From: Anodontia alba
Taxonomy: Eukaryota > Mollusca > Bivalvia > Lucinida > Lucinidae
NCBI GenBank assembly: GCA_964016985.1
Contig: OZ024828.1
Coordinates: 4,117,701-4,181,700 of the forward strand
Direction: 5' to 3'
Length of the DNA stretch: 64,000 bases
This document shows, one piece after another, positions 48,026 through 60,964 of the stretch. Within the stretch, counting starts at the first letter, position 1. The number at the start of each line of letters is the position of its first letter. A program made the translations under genes and the position numbers. The notes under the pieces are model-generated. The model was given only the letters and a program-made list of their open reading frames with translations, made no database searches and had not been told where the DNA came from.

Positions 48026-50680
48026 ACAAGAGGGCCATGTTGGCCCTGTAATGCTCACCTGAGCAACATAACACTTTGAGAACCTGATCTAGAACTGACC
48101 AAGGCAAACATTCTGATCAAAGTTCAAAATGATTATATTAACAAGTAAGACAATGTAGCATGTCTAATGGACTGTGAAATAAAGGTCAAGGTCAAATATG
48201 GATGACTGCACTCAAGAGGCCATGCTAAGATGTATGCATGTACTAAGTATATCTGGCTGTAGGAGCAATAGTTACTGAGAAACTGACCTAAACACAAACA
48301 CTTCACAAGTACCAAATATCACTCTGTAGGACCAATAATTACTGAGAAACTGACCTAAATGGAAAAACTTAAGAAAGTCACTGAACAGAAAAATATACAT
48401 CACCTTGAAATCATCAAGACAAACATTTTGAGCAAGATTCATGATGATCACTTCAAAAATGTGACCTCTAGAGCATCAACAAGGTTTTCCTTTGATTTGG
48501 CCAGGTGAACTAGCTTCTGATATCAAGTGACCCAGTTTTAAACTAGACCTAGAAATCATCAAGAAAAACATTTTAGGAATATTTATGATGATTATTTAAA
48601 AAATGTGACCTCTGGAGTGTTAACAGTTTTCTGCTGATTTGGCCTGGTGACCTAATTTTTGATCCCATGTGACCCAGTTTCGAACTTGACCTCGAAATCA
48701 TCAAGACAAACATTTTGAGCAAGATTCATGATGATTGCTTCAAAAATGTTGACTGCTAGAGTGTTAACAAGGTTTTCTGCTGATTTGGCCAGGTGACCTA
48801 GTTTTTGACCCCAAGTGACCCCGTTTCAAACTTGACCTAGAAATCACCAAGACAAACATGTTGAGCAAAATTCATGATGATTGCTTGAAAAGTGTGACCA
48901 CTAGAGTGTTAACAAGGTTTTCCACTGATCTGGCCAGGTGACCTAGTTTTTGACCCAGGTGACCCAGTTTCGAACCTGACCTAAAAATCATCAAGACAAA
49001 CATTTTGAGGAAGATTCATGATGATTGCTTAAAAAATGTGACCACTAGGTGTTAAGTTTTCTGCTGATTTGGCCCGGTGACCTAGTTTTGACCCCAAGTG
49101 ACCCAGTTTCAAACTTGACCTAGAAATCATCAAGACAAACATTTTGAGCAAGATTCATGATGATTGCTTCAAAAATGTGGCAGCTAGAGTGATAGATTTT
49201 CTGCTGATATGGCCAGGTGACCTAATTTTTGACCCCAGGTGACCCAGCTTTAAACTTGACCTAGAAATCATCAAGACAAACATTTTGAGCAAGATTTATG
49301 ATGACTGCTTCAAAAATGTGACCGCTAGAGTGTAAACAAGGTTTTCTGCTGATATGGCCAGGTGACCTAGTTTTTGACCCCAAGTGACCCAGTTTCGAGC
49401 TTGACCTAGAACTCATCAAGACAAACATTTTGAGCAAGATTCATGATGACTGCTTGAAAAATGTGACCGCTAGAGAGATAACAAGATTTTAATATGATAT
49501 GGCCAGGTGACCTAGTTTTAGGCCCCAGGTGTTCCAGTTTCGAACTTGACCTAGAAATACTCAAGACTAAAATTTTGAGCAAGATTCATGATGATTGCTT
49601 CAAAAATGTGACCGCTAGTGTTAACAAGGTTTTCTGCTGATTTGGCCCGGTGACCTAGTTTTTGATCCCACGTGACCCAGTTTCAAACTTACCTAGAATG
49701 CATCAAGACAAACATGTTGAGCAAGATTCATGATGATTGCTTCAAAAATGTGACCACTAGAGTGTTAACAAGGTTTTCTGCTGATTTGGCCTGGTGACCT
49801 AGTTTTTGACCCCACGTGACCCAGTTTCAAACCTGACCTAAGAATCACCAAGACAAACATTTTGAGCAAGATTCATGATGATTGCTTGAAAAATGTGACC
49901 GCTAGAGTGTTAACAAGGTTTTCTGCTGATTTGGCCCGGTGACCTAGTTTTTGACTCCAAGAGACTCAGTTTTGAACTTGACCTAGAAATCATCAAGACA
50001 AACATTTTGAGCAAGATTCATGATGATTGCTTCAAAAATGTGACCCCTAGAGTGTTAACAAGGTTTTCTGCTGATTTTGCCCGGTGACCTAGTTTTCGAT
50101 CCCAAGTGACCCAGTTTCGAACTTGACCTAGAAATCATCAAGACAAACATATTAAGCAAGATTCATGATGATTGTTTCAAAAACGTGAGCGCTAAAGTGT
50201 TAACAAGGTTTTCTGCTGATCTGGCCCAGTGACCTAGTTTTTGACCCCAAGTGACCCAGTTTCGAACTTGACCTAGATTTAATAGAGGCAAACATTTTGA
50301 GCAAGTTTCATCAAGATTGGGTCAAAATTATGACCTCTAGAGTGTTAACAAGTTTTTCCTTTGATTTGACCTGGTGACCTAGTTTTTGACCCCGTAACCC
50401 AGTATCGAACTTGACCTAGTTTTTCCTTTGATTTGACCTGGTGACCTAGTTTTTGACCCCGTAACCCAGTATTGAACTTGACCTAGATTTCATAGGGGCA
50501 AACATTCTGAGCAAGTTTCATCAAGATTGGGTCAAAACTGTGACCTCTAGAGTGTTAACAAACAAATTGTTTACGACGAACGACGATGGACGACGGACAG
50601 AGGGTGATGACAATAGCTCACCCTGAGCTTTTGCTCAGGTGAGCTAACCCTGAGCTTTTGCTCAGGTGAGCTAAAAAAAA
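48026..50680. mobile_element. Minisatellite-bearing interspersed element (about 145-bp units)
   Basis: Start AACAAGAGGGCCATGTTGG and GCTCACCTGAGC; end CCTGAGCTTTTGCTCAGGTG AGCTAA, with the end hairpin duplicated (50608-50645, 50646-50672). About 14-16 units: GACCTAGTTTTTGACCCCAA, CCTAGAAATCATCAAGACAA, GAGCAAGATTCATGATGATT and TGTTAACAAGGTTTTCTGC. The core resembles 38957-41718. Confidence 0.85.
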
Positions 50681-50689
50681 AAAGACCAT

Positions 50690-51425
50690 GAAATAACAGT
50701 CAAGGTCATAAAATGATACCATCATCTATGTCTAAAATGTCTGGAAAGAAAATGACAGAGGGACAGATAAGAATCCTAAACCAGATCTTGATAATATCAA
50801 TGGACAGATAACAATGCTAAACCAGATATTGATAATATCAATGCATAATAGCAAGTTTGGTTAAAATTCCTTGTTATTTACTCAAGTTATCATCCGGAAA
50901 CGAAAATATGGGCGTGTCACAGGCAGATAACTCTGTAAAAATTTGACGAAATTTGCCCATTAGCAATTCCAAACCAGATCTCCTTAATGTCAATGCATAT
51001 AGCAAGTTTGGTTAAAATTCCTTGTTATCGTCCGGAAACGAAAATATGGGCGTGTCTCTCAGGCAGATAACTCCGTAAAAATTTAACGAAATTTGCCCAT
51101 TAGCAATTCCAAACCAGATCTCCTTAATGTCAATGCATATAGCAAGTTTGGTTAAAATCCCTTGGTATTTACTCACGTTATCATCCGGAAACGAAAATAT
51201 GGGCATGTCTCGGGTAGATCTCCATAAAAATTTGACAAAATTTGCCCATTAGCAATTCCAAACCAGATATTCACAATATCAATGCACATACCAAGTTTGG
51301 TGAACATCTATTGATGTTTACTTAAGTTATCATCTGGAAATGAAAAACGGACAGACGGACAGACACACAGATGTCCAACGTGAAACCATAATACCCCGCC
51401 ACTATTGTGTGGCGGGGTACAATAA
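50690..51425. mobile_element. Minisatellite element ending in a CCCCGCCA hairpin
   Basis: Units near 120-125 bp with ATGGGCGTGTC, ACGAAATTTGCCCATTAGCA and AATTCCAAACCAGATCTCCT. The end is TACCCCGCCACTATTGTGTG followed by GCGGGGTA, a hairpin. The sequence near 2060-2230 is a distant relative. Confidence 0.75.
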
Positions 51426-51426
51426 A

Positions 51427-52560
51427 ACAAGAGGACCAATGGTCCTGTAGACTATTTGTTCTGAGCAAGTTTACGATTACAATTTTAAAGACTGAAACAT
51501 ATGGGTATGGTAGCCAGCACAGTTTGAAAAGCCTTTGGTCTCTATATCATGTAGTAACTTGGTATGGAATTTAGCTTTACTTAATTTGGCAAAACAGACA
51601 CTTCACATAAAATATGGCCTTGATGAAACAACATACCAAATATGAAAGGCCTGGGCCTTCTAGTTTCAGACAAGACGATTTTAAAAATTTTGCCTATGTA
51701 AAGAAGTTTGACCTTTCCATAAAAAAGATCAAGGTCAACCCAAGGTTATCATTATTTCAATTTTATTGGGCCCATGTCCCCAATGCTCCATAACAAAGCC
51801 CAAGGCCCACTGGCCCTTTGTTTCTGGAGATGAAGATTTTAAAGGGTTTTTACCATAACTGGGTGTTGCAGCCATTGGTCATGTTACCCAGATGTGGCGA
51901 ACAAACTTTCGTTTCCCCTATCCATTAAGGCTCCATGTGAAATTTGGCTTTGTTTGGCCTACTGGTGTCTGGAGAGAAGATGTTTGAAGTGTTTTCACTA
52001 TATAAGTGTATAAAAAACAAGTGACCTCTGGGGCTGGGCCATTTTTGACCCCAGGGCTATAAAACTGAACAATCTTGGTAGAGGTCCACAAGATAAAACT
52101 ATATACCAAATATCAAAGGCCTGGGCCTTCTAGTTTCTGACAAGAAGATTTTTAAAGTTTTGCCTATAGGAGTCAAAACATTTGACCTTTCCATAAAAAA
52201 GGTGAAGGTCAACCAAAGGTTATGATTTTTCCAAAAACTTTATTTGGCCCATGACCCCAGTGCTGCATATCAAGCCCCAGGGCCACTGGCCTTTTGGTAC
52301 AGGAGAAAAAGATTTTTAAGGCCTTTTTACCATATATGGGTGTAGCAGCCATCTTGGTCAAGTAACCCAAATGCGGCAAACAAATTTTTGTTGCCAAAAC
52401 CCATTGAGGCTCCATGTCAAATTTGGTTTTGACTGGCCTAGTGGTTTCAGAGGAGAAGATGTTTGAAGCATTTTCCCTATAAGAGTATATGAAAACGAGA
52501 ATCGGTGAAACCTAAGAATGCTCCCAGAAGAAAGGCAGTAATGGCAGGGTATGTTAGTGA
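51427..52560. mobile_element. Interspersed element with GGGCCTTCTAGTTTC units
   Basis: Start AACAAGAGGACCAATGGTCC. Units share AAAGGCCTGGGCCTTCTAGT, GACAAGA(A/C)GATTTT and CCATATATGGGTGTAGCAGC. The right end is unclear. Confidence 0.6.
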
Positions 52561-52611
52561 AAGAGTAAAATACTTTAAGAGATCCATTTGAAAGCCAGTA
52601 AAATGTATAAA

Positions 52612-55538
52612 CAAGAGGCCCATGATGGTCCTATATCGCTCACCTGAGCAAACAGGTTTGCATACTTAATGTTGAAGTTTCAGCCAAGTTCACTGCTCTA
52701 AGATTTATGTATAAATTTTATAACCATGACGAATTATGACGGCTTGAACAAACTTGGTAGAGGGTAACCAAAGGAACATTCCTGCCAAGTTAAACTGAAA
52801 TCGGTTCAGTGGTTTCTGACAAGACGATTTTTAAAGTTTTCTATTTAGATATAGAGGGAAAATAAGCCCCACCCCCTAACAGGCATGTTTTCTAACAAAT
52901 CGGGATTGGTTGAACATTCTTGGTAGTGGGTCACCAAAGCATTATTGAAATTGGTCAGGAGGTATTTGTAAAGAAGCATTTTAAAGTTTTCTATACAGAT
53001 ATATACCGAAAATAAGCCCGCCCCCTGGAGGCCAAGTTTTTTGACGTATCATGAAGGCTTGAACCATCCTGGTAGAGGGTCACAAAAGCAACATTCTTGT
53101 CGAGCTACATTGAGCTCGGTCCAACGATTTCTTACGAGCAGATTTTTAAGTTTTTTATACAGACATATAGGGAAAAATAAGCCCCGCCCCCTAGCGGCCA
53201 TGTTTTTGATGATCATGACAGCTTGAACAACCTTTGTAGAGGGTCAACAAGGAAACATTCCTGCCAAGTTATATTGAAATCGGTCCATTCGTTTCTGACA
53301 AGATTTTTTAGTTTTCTATATAGATATATAGGGAAAATAAGCCCCACCCACTAGCAGTCATGTTTTTTGACAAATCATGATTACTTGAACAATTTTGGAA
53401 GAGGGTCACAAAGGAAACATTTTTGGTAAGTTGTAATGAAATCGGTCCTGTGGTTTCTTAAAAGAAGACTTTTAAAGTTTTTCTATATAGATATATAGGG
53501 AAAATAAGCCCCGCCCCCTGGCTGCCCTGTTTTTTGATGAATCATGATGGCTTGCATAACCTTGATAGAGGGTTACATAAGAAACATTTCTGCAATGTTA
53601 AATTGAAATCAGTCCAGTGGTTTCTGACAAGAAGATCATTAAAGTTTTCTATGTAGATATACGGGGAAAATAAGCAAATCATGATCGGTTGAACAATCTT
53701 GATAAAGGGTCACCAAGGAAACATATCTGCCAAGTTATATTGAAATCGATCCAGTGGTTTCTGACAAGAAGATTTTTTCAAGTTTTCTATATAGATATAT
53801 ATAGGGAAAATAAGCCCCGCCCCTACCAGCCATGTTTTGACAAATCATGACGGCTTGAACAATCTTGGTAAAGGGTCACCAATGAAACGTTTCTGCCAAG
53901 GTATAGTGAAATCGGTCCAGTGGTTTCTGACAAGAAGATTTTTTCAAGTTTTCTATATAGATATATAGGGAAAATAAGCTCCACCCCCTTGCAGCCATGT
54001 TTTTTGACAAATCACGATTACCTGAACAATCTTGGTAGAGGGTCACCAAGGAAACATTTTTGCCAAGTTATAATTAAAACGGTCAAGTGGTTTCTGACAA
54101 GAAGATTTTTCAAGTTTTTCTATATAGTTATATAGGGAAAATAAGCCCCGCCCATTGGCGGCCATGATTTTGGACAAATCCAAATGGCTTGAACAATCTT
54201 GGTACAGGATAACCAAAGGAACATTTCTGCCACATAATATTGCAATCGTTACAGTGATTTCTGACAAGAAGATTTTTTAAGTTTTCTATGTAGTTATATA
54301 GGGAAAATAAGCTCCGCCCACTGGCGGCCATGTTTTTTGACAAATCCAAATGGCTTGAACAATCTTGGTACAGTATCACCAAAGGAACATTTCTGCAAAA
54401 TTATACTGAAATCGGTCCAGTGGTTTCTAACAAGAAGATTTTTAAAGTTTTCTATATAGATATATAGGGAAAATAAGCCCCCCCCCCCTGGCGGCCATGA
54501 TTTTTGACGAATCCAAATGGCTTGAACAATCTTGCAACAGGATCACCAAAGGAACATTTCTGCAAAATTATATGGAAATCGGTCCAGTGGTTTCTGACAA
54601 GAAGATTTTTAAAGCTTTCTATACAGATATATAGTGAAAATAAGCCCCGCCCCCCTGGCGACCATGTTTTTCGACAAATCCAAATGGCTTGAACAATCTT
54701 GGTACAGGATCACCAAAGGAACATTTCTGCAAAATTATATGGAAATCGGTCTAATGGTTTATGACAAGAAGATTTTTAAAGTTTTCTATATAGATTAAGG
54801 AAAATAAGCCCCTCCCCTGGCGGCCATGTTTTGTGACAAATCCAAATGGCTTGAAAAATCTTGGTAGAGGATCACCAAAGGAACATTTTTGCAAAATTAC
54901 ATTGAAATCAGTCCAGTGGTTTTGGACAAGAAGATTTTTAAAGTTTTCTATATAGATTATATAGGGAAAATAAGCCCCGCCCCCTGGCGGCCATGTCTTT
55001 TGAAGAATCCATATGGCTTGAACAATCTTGGTAGAGAATCGCCAAAGGAACATTTTTGCAAAATTATATTGAAATTGGTCCAGTGGTTTCGGACAAGAAG
55101 ATTTTTAAAGTTTTCTATATAGATATATAGAGAAAATAAGCCCCGCCCCCTTGCGGCCATGTTTTTTGACAAATCCAAATGGCTTGAACAATCTTGGTAT
55201 AGCATCATCAAAGGAACATATTTTGCAAAATTATATTGAAATCGGTCCAGTGGTTTCAGACAAGAAGATTTTTTAAGTTTTTAATTAAAAAATTTATTTT
55301 TAGCTCCTGTGACCTAGATATGCAACGGACGGGAACCATTTGAACAACTTTGAAAGAGGACCAACCAAGGATCATTCCTGTGAAGTTTGGTCAAATTCCC
55401 ACCAGTGGTTTAGGAGGAGATGTTGTTTAAAGATTGTGGACAGACGGACATCCGGACGACGACGACAACAACGACGCCGACGACGGACGGTGTGATCACA
55501 AAAGCTCACCATGAGCCTTCGGCTCAGGTGAGCTAAAA
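52612..55538. mobile_element. Minisatellite-bearing interspersed element (about 155-165-bp units)
   Basis: Start AACAAGAGGCCCATGATGG and GCTCACCTGAGC; end CACCATGAGCCTTCGGCTCA GGTGAGCTAA. Some 15-17 units share GGGAAAATAAGCCCCGCCCC, GGCGGCCATGTTTTTTGAC, GGCTTGAACAATCTTGGTA and GGTCCAGTGGTTTCTGACAA. A unique 3' segment (55290-55538) with GACGACGACGACAAC precedes the end hairpin. Confidence 0.88.
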
Positions 55539-55559
55539 AACAAAACAACAAAAAAAAAC

Positions 55560-56085
55560 TAGAAATGTGTTCACAGTACATGGATGCCAAATATAAGACC
55601 CTTTGCCTGCAAGGTCAGTAACTCTTAAACCATGAGACCAAGAAACTCAATTTTGTGATCTCTAGTAAGTGATTTTCAACAAAGAATATAGAGTATAAGT
55701 AAGGGAGATAACCCCAGACAGACAGATGGCCGGACAGACGGGCGCTCAGGCACATTTGTCTGCACTCTGCATTTCCTCTGATGACCTTCTGTCAATGTGT
55801 CAAGTTTCATTTAATTCCTTTCTATACTTTAAGAGATAAACTCTGGACAAGCTTTTTGTTGCAAAAATGAAGGGAAGTAACTCTGTAAATACTGATGACA
55901 GGGTTATGGTTCTTGCATTCTGCAATTCCCTTCATAGCCCTCAATCACTGTTATCAAGTTTCATTTATTTATCTTCCATACTTTTAGAGATATGCTCTGG
56001 ACAAGCTTACTTTTGCAAAAATTTGAAAGGGAACTAACTCTGAAATTACTTGCGATGGAGTTACGTTTCTTGCACCAGTTTTTCA
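55560..56085. repeat. Element J-type repeat, reverse orientation
   Basis: TCAGTAACTCTTAAACCATG, then CAAGTTTCATTTAATTCCTT, GCTCTGGACAAGCTTACTTT and GGTTATGGTTCTTGCATTCT are the complement of the units at 17863-18970. Confidence 0.65.
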
Positions 56086-57005
56086 AAGCAAGGCTATAAA
56101 AATAAACCCTGTGCCCTGGTGACCATGTATTTTGATGAATCGTGACATCTTGAACAATCTTGATAGAGGGTCACAATAGAAACATTTCTGCCAAATTCTA
56201 TTGAAATCGGTCCAGTGGTTTCTGACAAGAAGATTTCTTTTATATATTTAGAAAAAAATACGCCCCTGCCCCTGGTGGCCATGTTTTTTGACAAATCGTG
56301 ATGGCTTGAACAATTTTGGTAGAGGGTCACCAAAGAAACATTTCTGCGAAGTTATACTGAGGTTTCTTACAAGAGGATTTTTAATATTTTCTGAATAGAT
56401 ATCCTGCTGGCTTTAACAATCTTTGTAGAGGGTTACCAAACCAATATTCCAGCCAAATTATATTGACATCCATCAAAATTTTTCTCAGAAGAAGATTTTT
56501 AGAATTTTCTATTCAGATATATAGGGAAAATAATCCCTGCGCCCTGACGGCCGTGTTTCTTTTGACAAATCATGACAACTTGAACAATTTTGATAGAGGG
56601 TTACCAAAGGAATTTTGCTGCCATGTATATTGAAATTGGTCCTGTGCTTTCTGACAAGAAGATTCTATTATATATATAGGGAAATAAGCCCAATCGCCTG
56701 GCAGCCATGTTTTTTGATGAATCATGATGACTAGAAAAGCACTGGTAGAGACATTTCTGCTTAATCTTATTGACATAGGTCCAGTGGTTTCTGACTAGAA
56801 GATTTTTAAAGTTTTCTGTATAGGCATACTGGGAAAATAAGCCCCGCCCACTTACGACCATATTTTTTATGACTCATGATGGCTCGAACAATCTTAGTAG
56901 GGGGTCACCAAAGGAACATTCATGTCAACTTGTATTGAAATCGGTCCAGTGGTTTCCGACACGAAAATTTTTTAATTTTTCTTAGGCGATACAAATCCCC
57001 TAGCA
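56086..57005. repeat. GGTCCAGTGGTTTCTGAC array, decayed
   Basis: Six or so diverged units of the 52612 type. The ends could not be defined. Confidence 0.7.
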
Positions 57006-57078
57006 CAAGACTACTTGGTAAATCATGTTTCATGACATATAATAGTTAAGTGAATGAAGAAACAAAAAGCCTGTGACT

Positions 57079-57292
57079 TTAACCCTAGTCCTGTTGAACC
57101 CGGATATGTGCTGCCCTTGCAAATAGTGTAGATCCAGATCAGTTGGCTTCTGAAGAAGCCAACTGATCTGGATCTGCACTGTTTGCCATTAAGTATGTTA
57201 ATTTATATCAATAATCTGGATCAAGTGATCAGATTGGCTGAAAATTGGAAGTGGGCGTGGCATCTTAATTTATTCAGCAGGACAAGGGTTAA
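57079..57292. mobile_element. MITE family B, near-perfect copy
   Basis: TTAACCCTAGTCCTGTTGAA and CAGCAGGACAAGGGTTAA; the core TTGGCTTCTGAAGAAGCCAA is a perfect hairpin. Confidence 0.9.
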
Positions 57293-57299
57293 AGAAAAG

Positions 57300-57690
57300 G
57301 TCATATATGACCTTGACAATTATGGTACAGTATTGTAAACATTCAGATTTTCGGGTTGGGAAGGATTAGATCTTTTATGACAGAAAATACTTCTGTCATG
57401 TCAATCTTGACATTGAGCCCAGGAACCTGAAAGTCTAACTTGCTCGTGATATTATCATACCCACCAATGTGTGAATTTATACTAAAATCCATTGATAAAT
57501 GCAGGGGCTAGAGCGATGACAAAGGCTTTTTTTCCCTAAAAATAGCTAAAGCTCTTGATCTTGAGCCCAGCAAGCTGAATATTAAACTTGCTTGAGATAT
57601 TTTAATACCCAACAACTGTGTGAACATATATTAAAATCCATTGATAAATGCAGGGGCTAGAGCGATGACTAAAGTTTTTTTTAAAAAAAA
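57300..57690. repeat. GGGGCTAGAGCGATGAC repeat
   Basis: TAAATGCAGGGGCTAGAGCG ATGAC.AAAG occurs at 57494 and 57640; related units occur at 59820-60130. Confidence 0.7.
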
Positions 57691-57702
57691 CGAAACAAAA
57701 CA

Positions 57703-58678
57703 AACAAGATTACCATCATGGTCCTATATCACTCACCTGAGCAAACAGATTTGCATACTAACTCCTGAAGTTTTAGCCAAGTGTACTGCTCTGAGATTTT
57801 TGTATAAATTTTATAGCCCTACCCCTTAGCAGCCATGTTTTTTAAGGAATCACGACTGCTTGAACAATCTTGGTAGAGGGTCACCAAAGATATATTGAAG
57901 TTGGTCCAGTGGTTTCTGATAAAAAGATTTTTAAAGTGTTTTATATAGATATATAGGGGAAATAAACCATGCCCCCTAGTGGCCATGTTTTTTGACAAAT
58001 CATGATGACTTGAACAACCTTGGTCGAGGGTCACCAAAGGTACATTCCTGTCAAGTTGTACTGAAATTGGTCTAGTAGTTTCTGACAAGAAGATTTTTAA
58101 AGTTTTCTATATAGATTGACAGGGAAAATAAGACCCGCCCACCCCCTAGCAGCCATGTTTTTTTACAAATCATGATGGTTTGAACAATCTTGGTAGAATG
58201 TCACCAAAGGATTATTCCTGCCAAGTAACATTGAAATCAGTCCAATGGTTTATGAAGAGAAGATTTTACAGATATATAGGGATGATAAGCCCCACCCACT
58301 GGCTGCCATGTTATTTGACGAATCACCATGGCTTGAACAATCTTGGTAGAGGATTACCAAAGGATTATTTCTGCAAAATTATATTGAAATCAGTCCAGTG
58401 GTTTCTGACAAGAACATTTTTAAAGTTGTTTTTTTTTCTTTTGAATGACATTGCAACCAGAATTCTGCATGGATTCCAAATCTTTGAACAATTTTCAGTT
58501 AGTGTCACCCAAGGATCAATCCTGTGAAATTTGGTTAAAATTGGCTCAGTGGTTTAGGAGGAGATTTTGTTTAAAGATTTCGGACGGATGGATAGGCGGA
58601 CAGACAGACTGATGACGACGACAACGGACGGTGTGTGATCACAAAAGCACACTTTGAGCCTTCGGCTGTGAGTTAAGA
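57703..58678. mobile_element. Short member of the GCTCACCTGAGC element group
   Basis: Start AACAAGATTACCATCATGG and ACTCACCTGAGC; four or five GGTCCAGTGGTTTCTGA units; end TTTGAGCCTTCGGCTGTGAG TTAAG. Same build as 52612-55538 with fewer units. Confidence 0.8.
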
Positions 58679-59817
58679 AAACTGTGGCCTCGAGAAGGTG
58701 AACAAGGTTTTAAAGAAATTCAACCTAGTGACCTAGTTTTTGACCCACAATGACCCAAATTCAAACTTGACCAAGATATCATGAAGACAAATATTCTGGT
58801 AAAAATTTATCAAGATTGAAGCAAAACAGGCCTCTTGAAGGTGAACAAGGTTTAAAACAAATCTGATCTAGTGACCTACTTTTTAACCCAGCATGACCCA
58901 TATTTGAACTTGACCAAGATATCATCAAAACAAACTTTCTGTTAAAGTTCCATGAAGATTAAAGCAAAGCCATAGCCTCTAGAGGGTGAACAAGGTTTTT
59001 AAAGAAATTTGATTCAGTAACCTAGTTTTGACCCAACATGACCCATGTTCAAACTTGACCAAGATATCACCAAAAGAAACATTCTGGTAAAAATTTATAA
59101 AGATTTAAGCAAAATTGTGGTCCCTAGAGGATGAACAAGGTTTTGAACAAATCTGACCTAATTTTTATCCAACATGACCCATATTCAAACTTGACTAAGA
59201 TATCATCAAGACAAACATTCTGGTGCAGTTTCATGAAGATTGAAGCAAAATTGTGGCCTCTAGAGGGTGAACAAGGTTTTAAAGAAATTTGATCCAGTGA
59301 CCTAGTTTTTGACCTGAAATCACCCTTATTCGAATTTGATTGAGATATCATCCAGCAAACATTCTGGTAAAGTTTCATGAAGATTGAAGCAAAACTTTGG
59401 CCTCCAGAGGGTGAACAAGGTTTTAAAGGAATTTGATCTAGTGACCTAGTTTTTGATCTGACATCACCCTTATTCTGATTGGAATGAGATATCATTTAGA
59501 CAAAAATTCTGGTAAAGTTTCATGAAAACTGAAGCAAAACTGTGGCCTCTAGATTGAGAGTGGACAAGATTTTAAAGAAATTTGACCTGGTGACCTAATT
59601 TTTGACCCATATTCAAGCTTGACTGAGATATCATCCAGACAAACATTCTGGTAAGTTTTATGAAGACTGAAGCAAAACTGTGGCCTCTAGAGGGTGAACA
59701 AGGTTCTAAAGAAATCTGATCTAGTGACTTAGCTTTTGACCCGACATGACCCATATTGGAACTTGACCAAGATATCATGTCAGAAATTATTTGAGCACTT
59801 TGTGCTCAGGTGAGCTA
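58679..59817. mobile_element. Right part of a GACCTAGTTTTTGACC element
   Basis: About eight units of the 38957 type; end TTTGAGCACTTTGTGCTCAG GTGAGCTAAAA. No start with AACAAGAGG, so it is left-truncated, and it joins the previous element directly. Confidence 0.8.
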
Positions 59818-59819
59818 AA

Positions 59820-60160
59820 ATAGCCAGTTACCTTGACCTTGAGTCTGGCAACTCGAAAGTTAAACTTGCTCGAGTTATTATAATACCCAACAATTGTGTG
59901 AAGATATATTAAAATCCACTGATAAATGCTGGGGCTAGAGCGATGACAAAGTTTTTTTCTAAAAATAGCCAGTTACCTTGACACTGATCCCAGCAACTTG
60001 AAAGTTGAACTTGCTCGAGATATTATCATACCCAACATTTAGGTGAAGCTGTATTAAAATCAACTGATAAATGTAGGCACTTGAGCAATGACAAAGTTTT
60101 TCTAAGAATAGTCACAATGACCTTGACCTTGATCCTAAGGATATGATAAAATCTAGAGCA
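59820..60160. repeat. GGGGCTAGAGCGATGAC repeat
   Basis: CTTGACCTTGAGTCTGGCAA, GAAAGTTAAACTTGCTCGAG and TAAATGCTGGGGCTAGAGCG, two to three units. Confidence 0.7.
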
Positions 60161-60702
60161 TATCAATATATAGGGAAAATAAGCCCCACCCGCTAGGCCA
60201 TAATTTTTGATGAATCATGATTGCTTGAACAATCTTGGTGGAGGATCACAAAGGAACATTCCTGCCAAGTTATACTGAAGTCAGACCTGTGGTTTCTGAC
60301 AAGAAGATTTTTAACCCTTAAAGCGCCACACACAACTATTGTCGTCTGCTTTGTCATCTGCTTGTGATTTTAAAAGTCAATTTTGCAAACAGTGTGGACC
60401 CAGATCAGACTGCTCCATTAGGTACACACTGTTTGCCTGGGTATGCAAAAATAGGTTTGAAAAGTCTGCAAGAATATTCAGCAGACGACAAAAACAGACG
60501 ACATTTTCAGATGCAGTTTTTCTTGGCGTTTTTAGGGTTAAGGTTTTCTATATACGCTGCAGCGCCGTTACAAAGCTTATAATGCGGAAACCGTTATAAC
60601 GCAGTTGATCTCTTGCTCCATTTTTTTTTTGCATTTTTTCCCAACAATAGGTGAGTGATCACAATAGCTCACCTTGAGCCTTCGGCCCAGGTGAGCCAAA
60701 AA
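60160..60702. mobile_element. Minisatellite element remnant split by MITE H
   Basis: The left part is one GGGAAAATAAGCCCCACCCG unit. After the H insertion, GGTTTTCTATATACGC continues the unit and the end hairpin CCTTGAGCCTTCGGCCCAGG is at 60671-60690, followed by TGAGCCAAAA. Confidence 0.75.
60311..60541. mobile_element. MITE family H (TTAA-flanked), empty site visible
   Basis: TTAACCCTTAAAGCGCCACA to GGCGTTTTTAGGGTTAA. The flanks GAAGATTTT..GGTTTTCTATATA match the uninterrupted array unit GAAGATTTTTAAAGTTTTCT, showing insertion into TTAA. Confidence 0.88.
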
Positions 60703-60728
60703 CCATTAGTTTGCTTGTTTTGAGTCTG

Positions 60729-60925
60729 TTAACCATTACCACTGGGCTAATTCAGCAGACGACAAACTGAAGATATTTTTTCTTATTTTTCTCAGTAAAT
60801 AGGGTTTTGATATTCCATGCAAATTTTCTCCTTTGGAGACTATTTGCATGGAATGTCAAAACCTATTTTCTGCAGAAAAAAAGAAAAAAGAATTTACTTT
60901 AAAATGTCGTCTGTTGAATGTACCC
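60729..60925. mobile_element. MITE family A
   Basis: TTAACCATTACCACTGGGCT; TTTTGATATTCCATGCAAAT and ATTTGCATGGAATGTCAAAA arms; GTCGTCTGTTGAATGTACCC. Confidence 0.8.
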
Positions 60926-60964
60926 TGCATTAATTTCAATTACCATATTGGCAAAGACAAATGT

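Noticed and set aside
48026..50680. CRISPR-like array of regularly spaced repeats
   Set aside because: The repeats are 145-bp contiguous units with no unique spacers, in an animal genome with spliced genes.
54751..55211. Overlapping minus-strand ORFs of 84-100 codons in the 52-55 kb array
   Set aside because: They repeat with the minisatellite unit in several frames and carry no recognised domain. They are open only by chance of unit length.
59124..59495. 123-codon minus-strand ORF with repeated MISxSNxNKGDxRSKTRSL
   Set aside because: Translation of tandem minisatellite units, not a gene.
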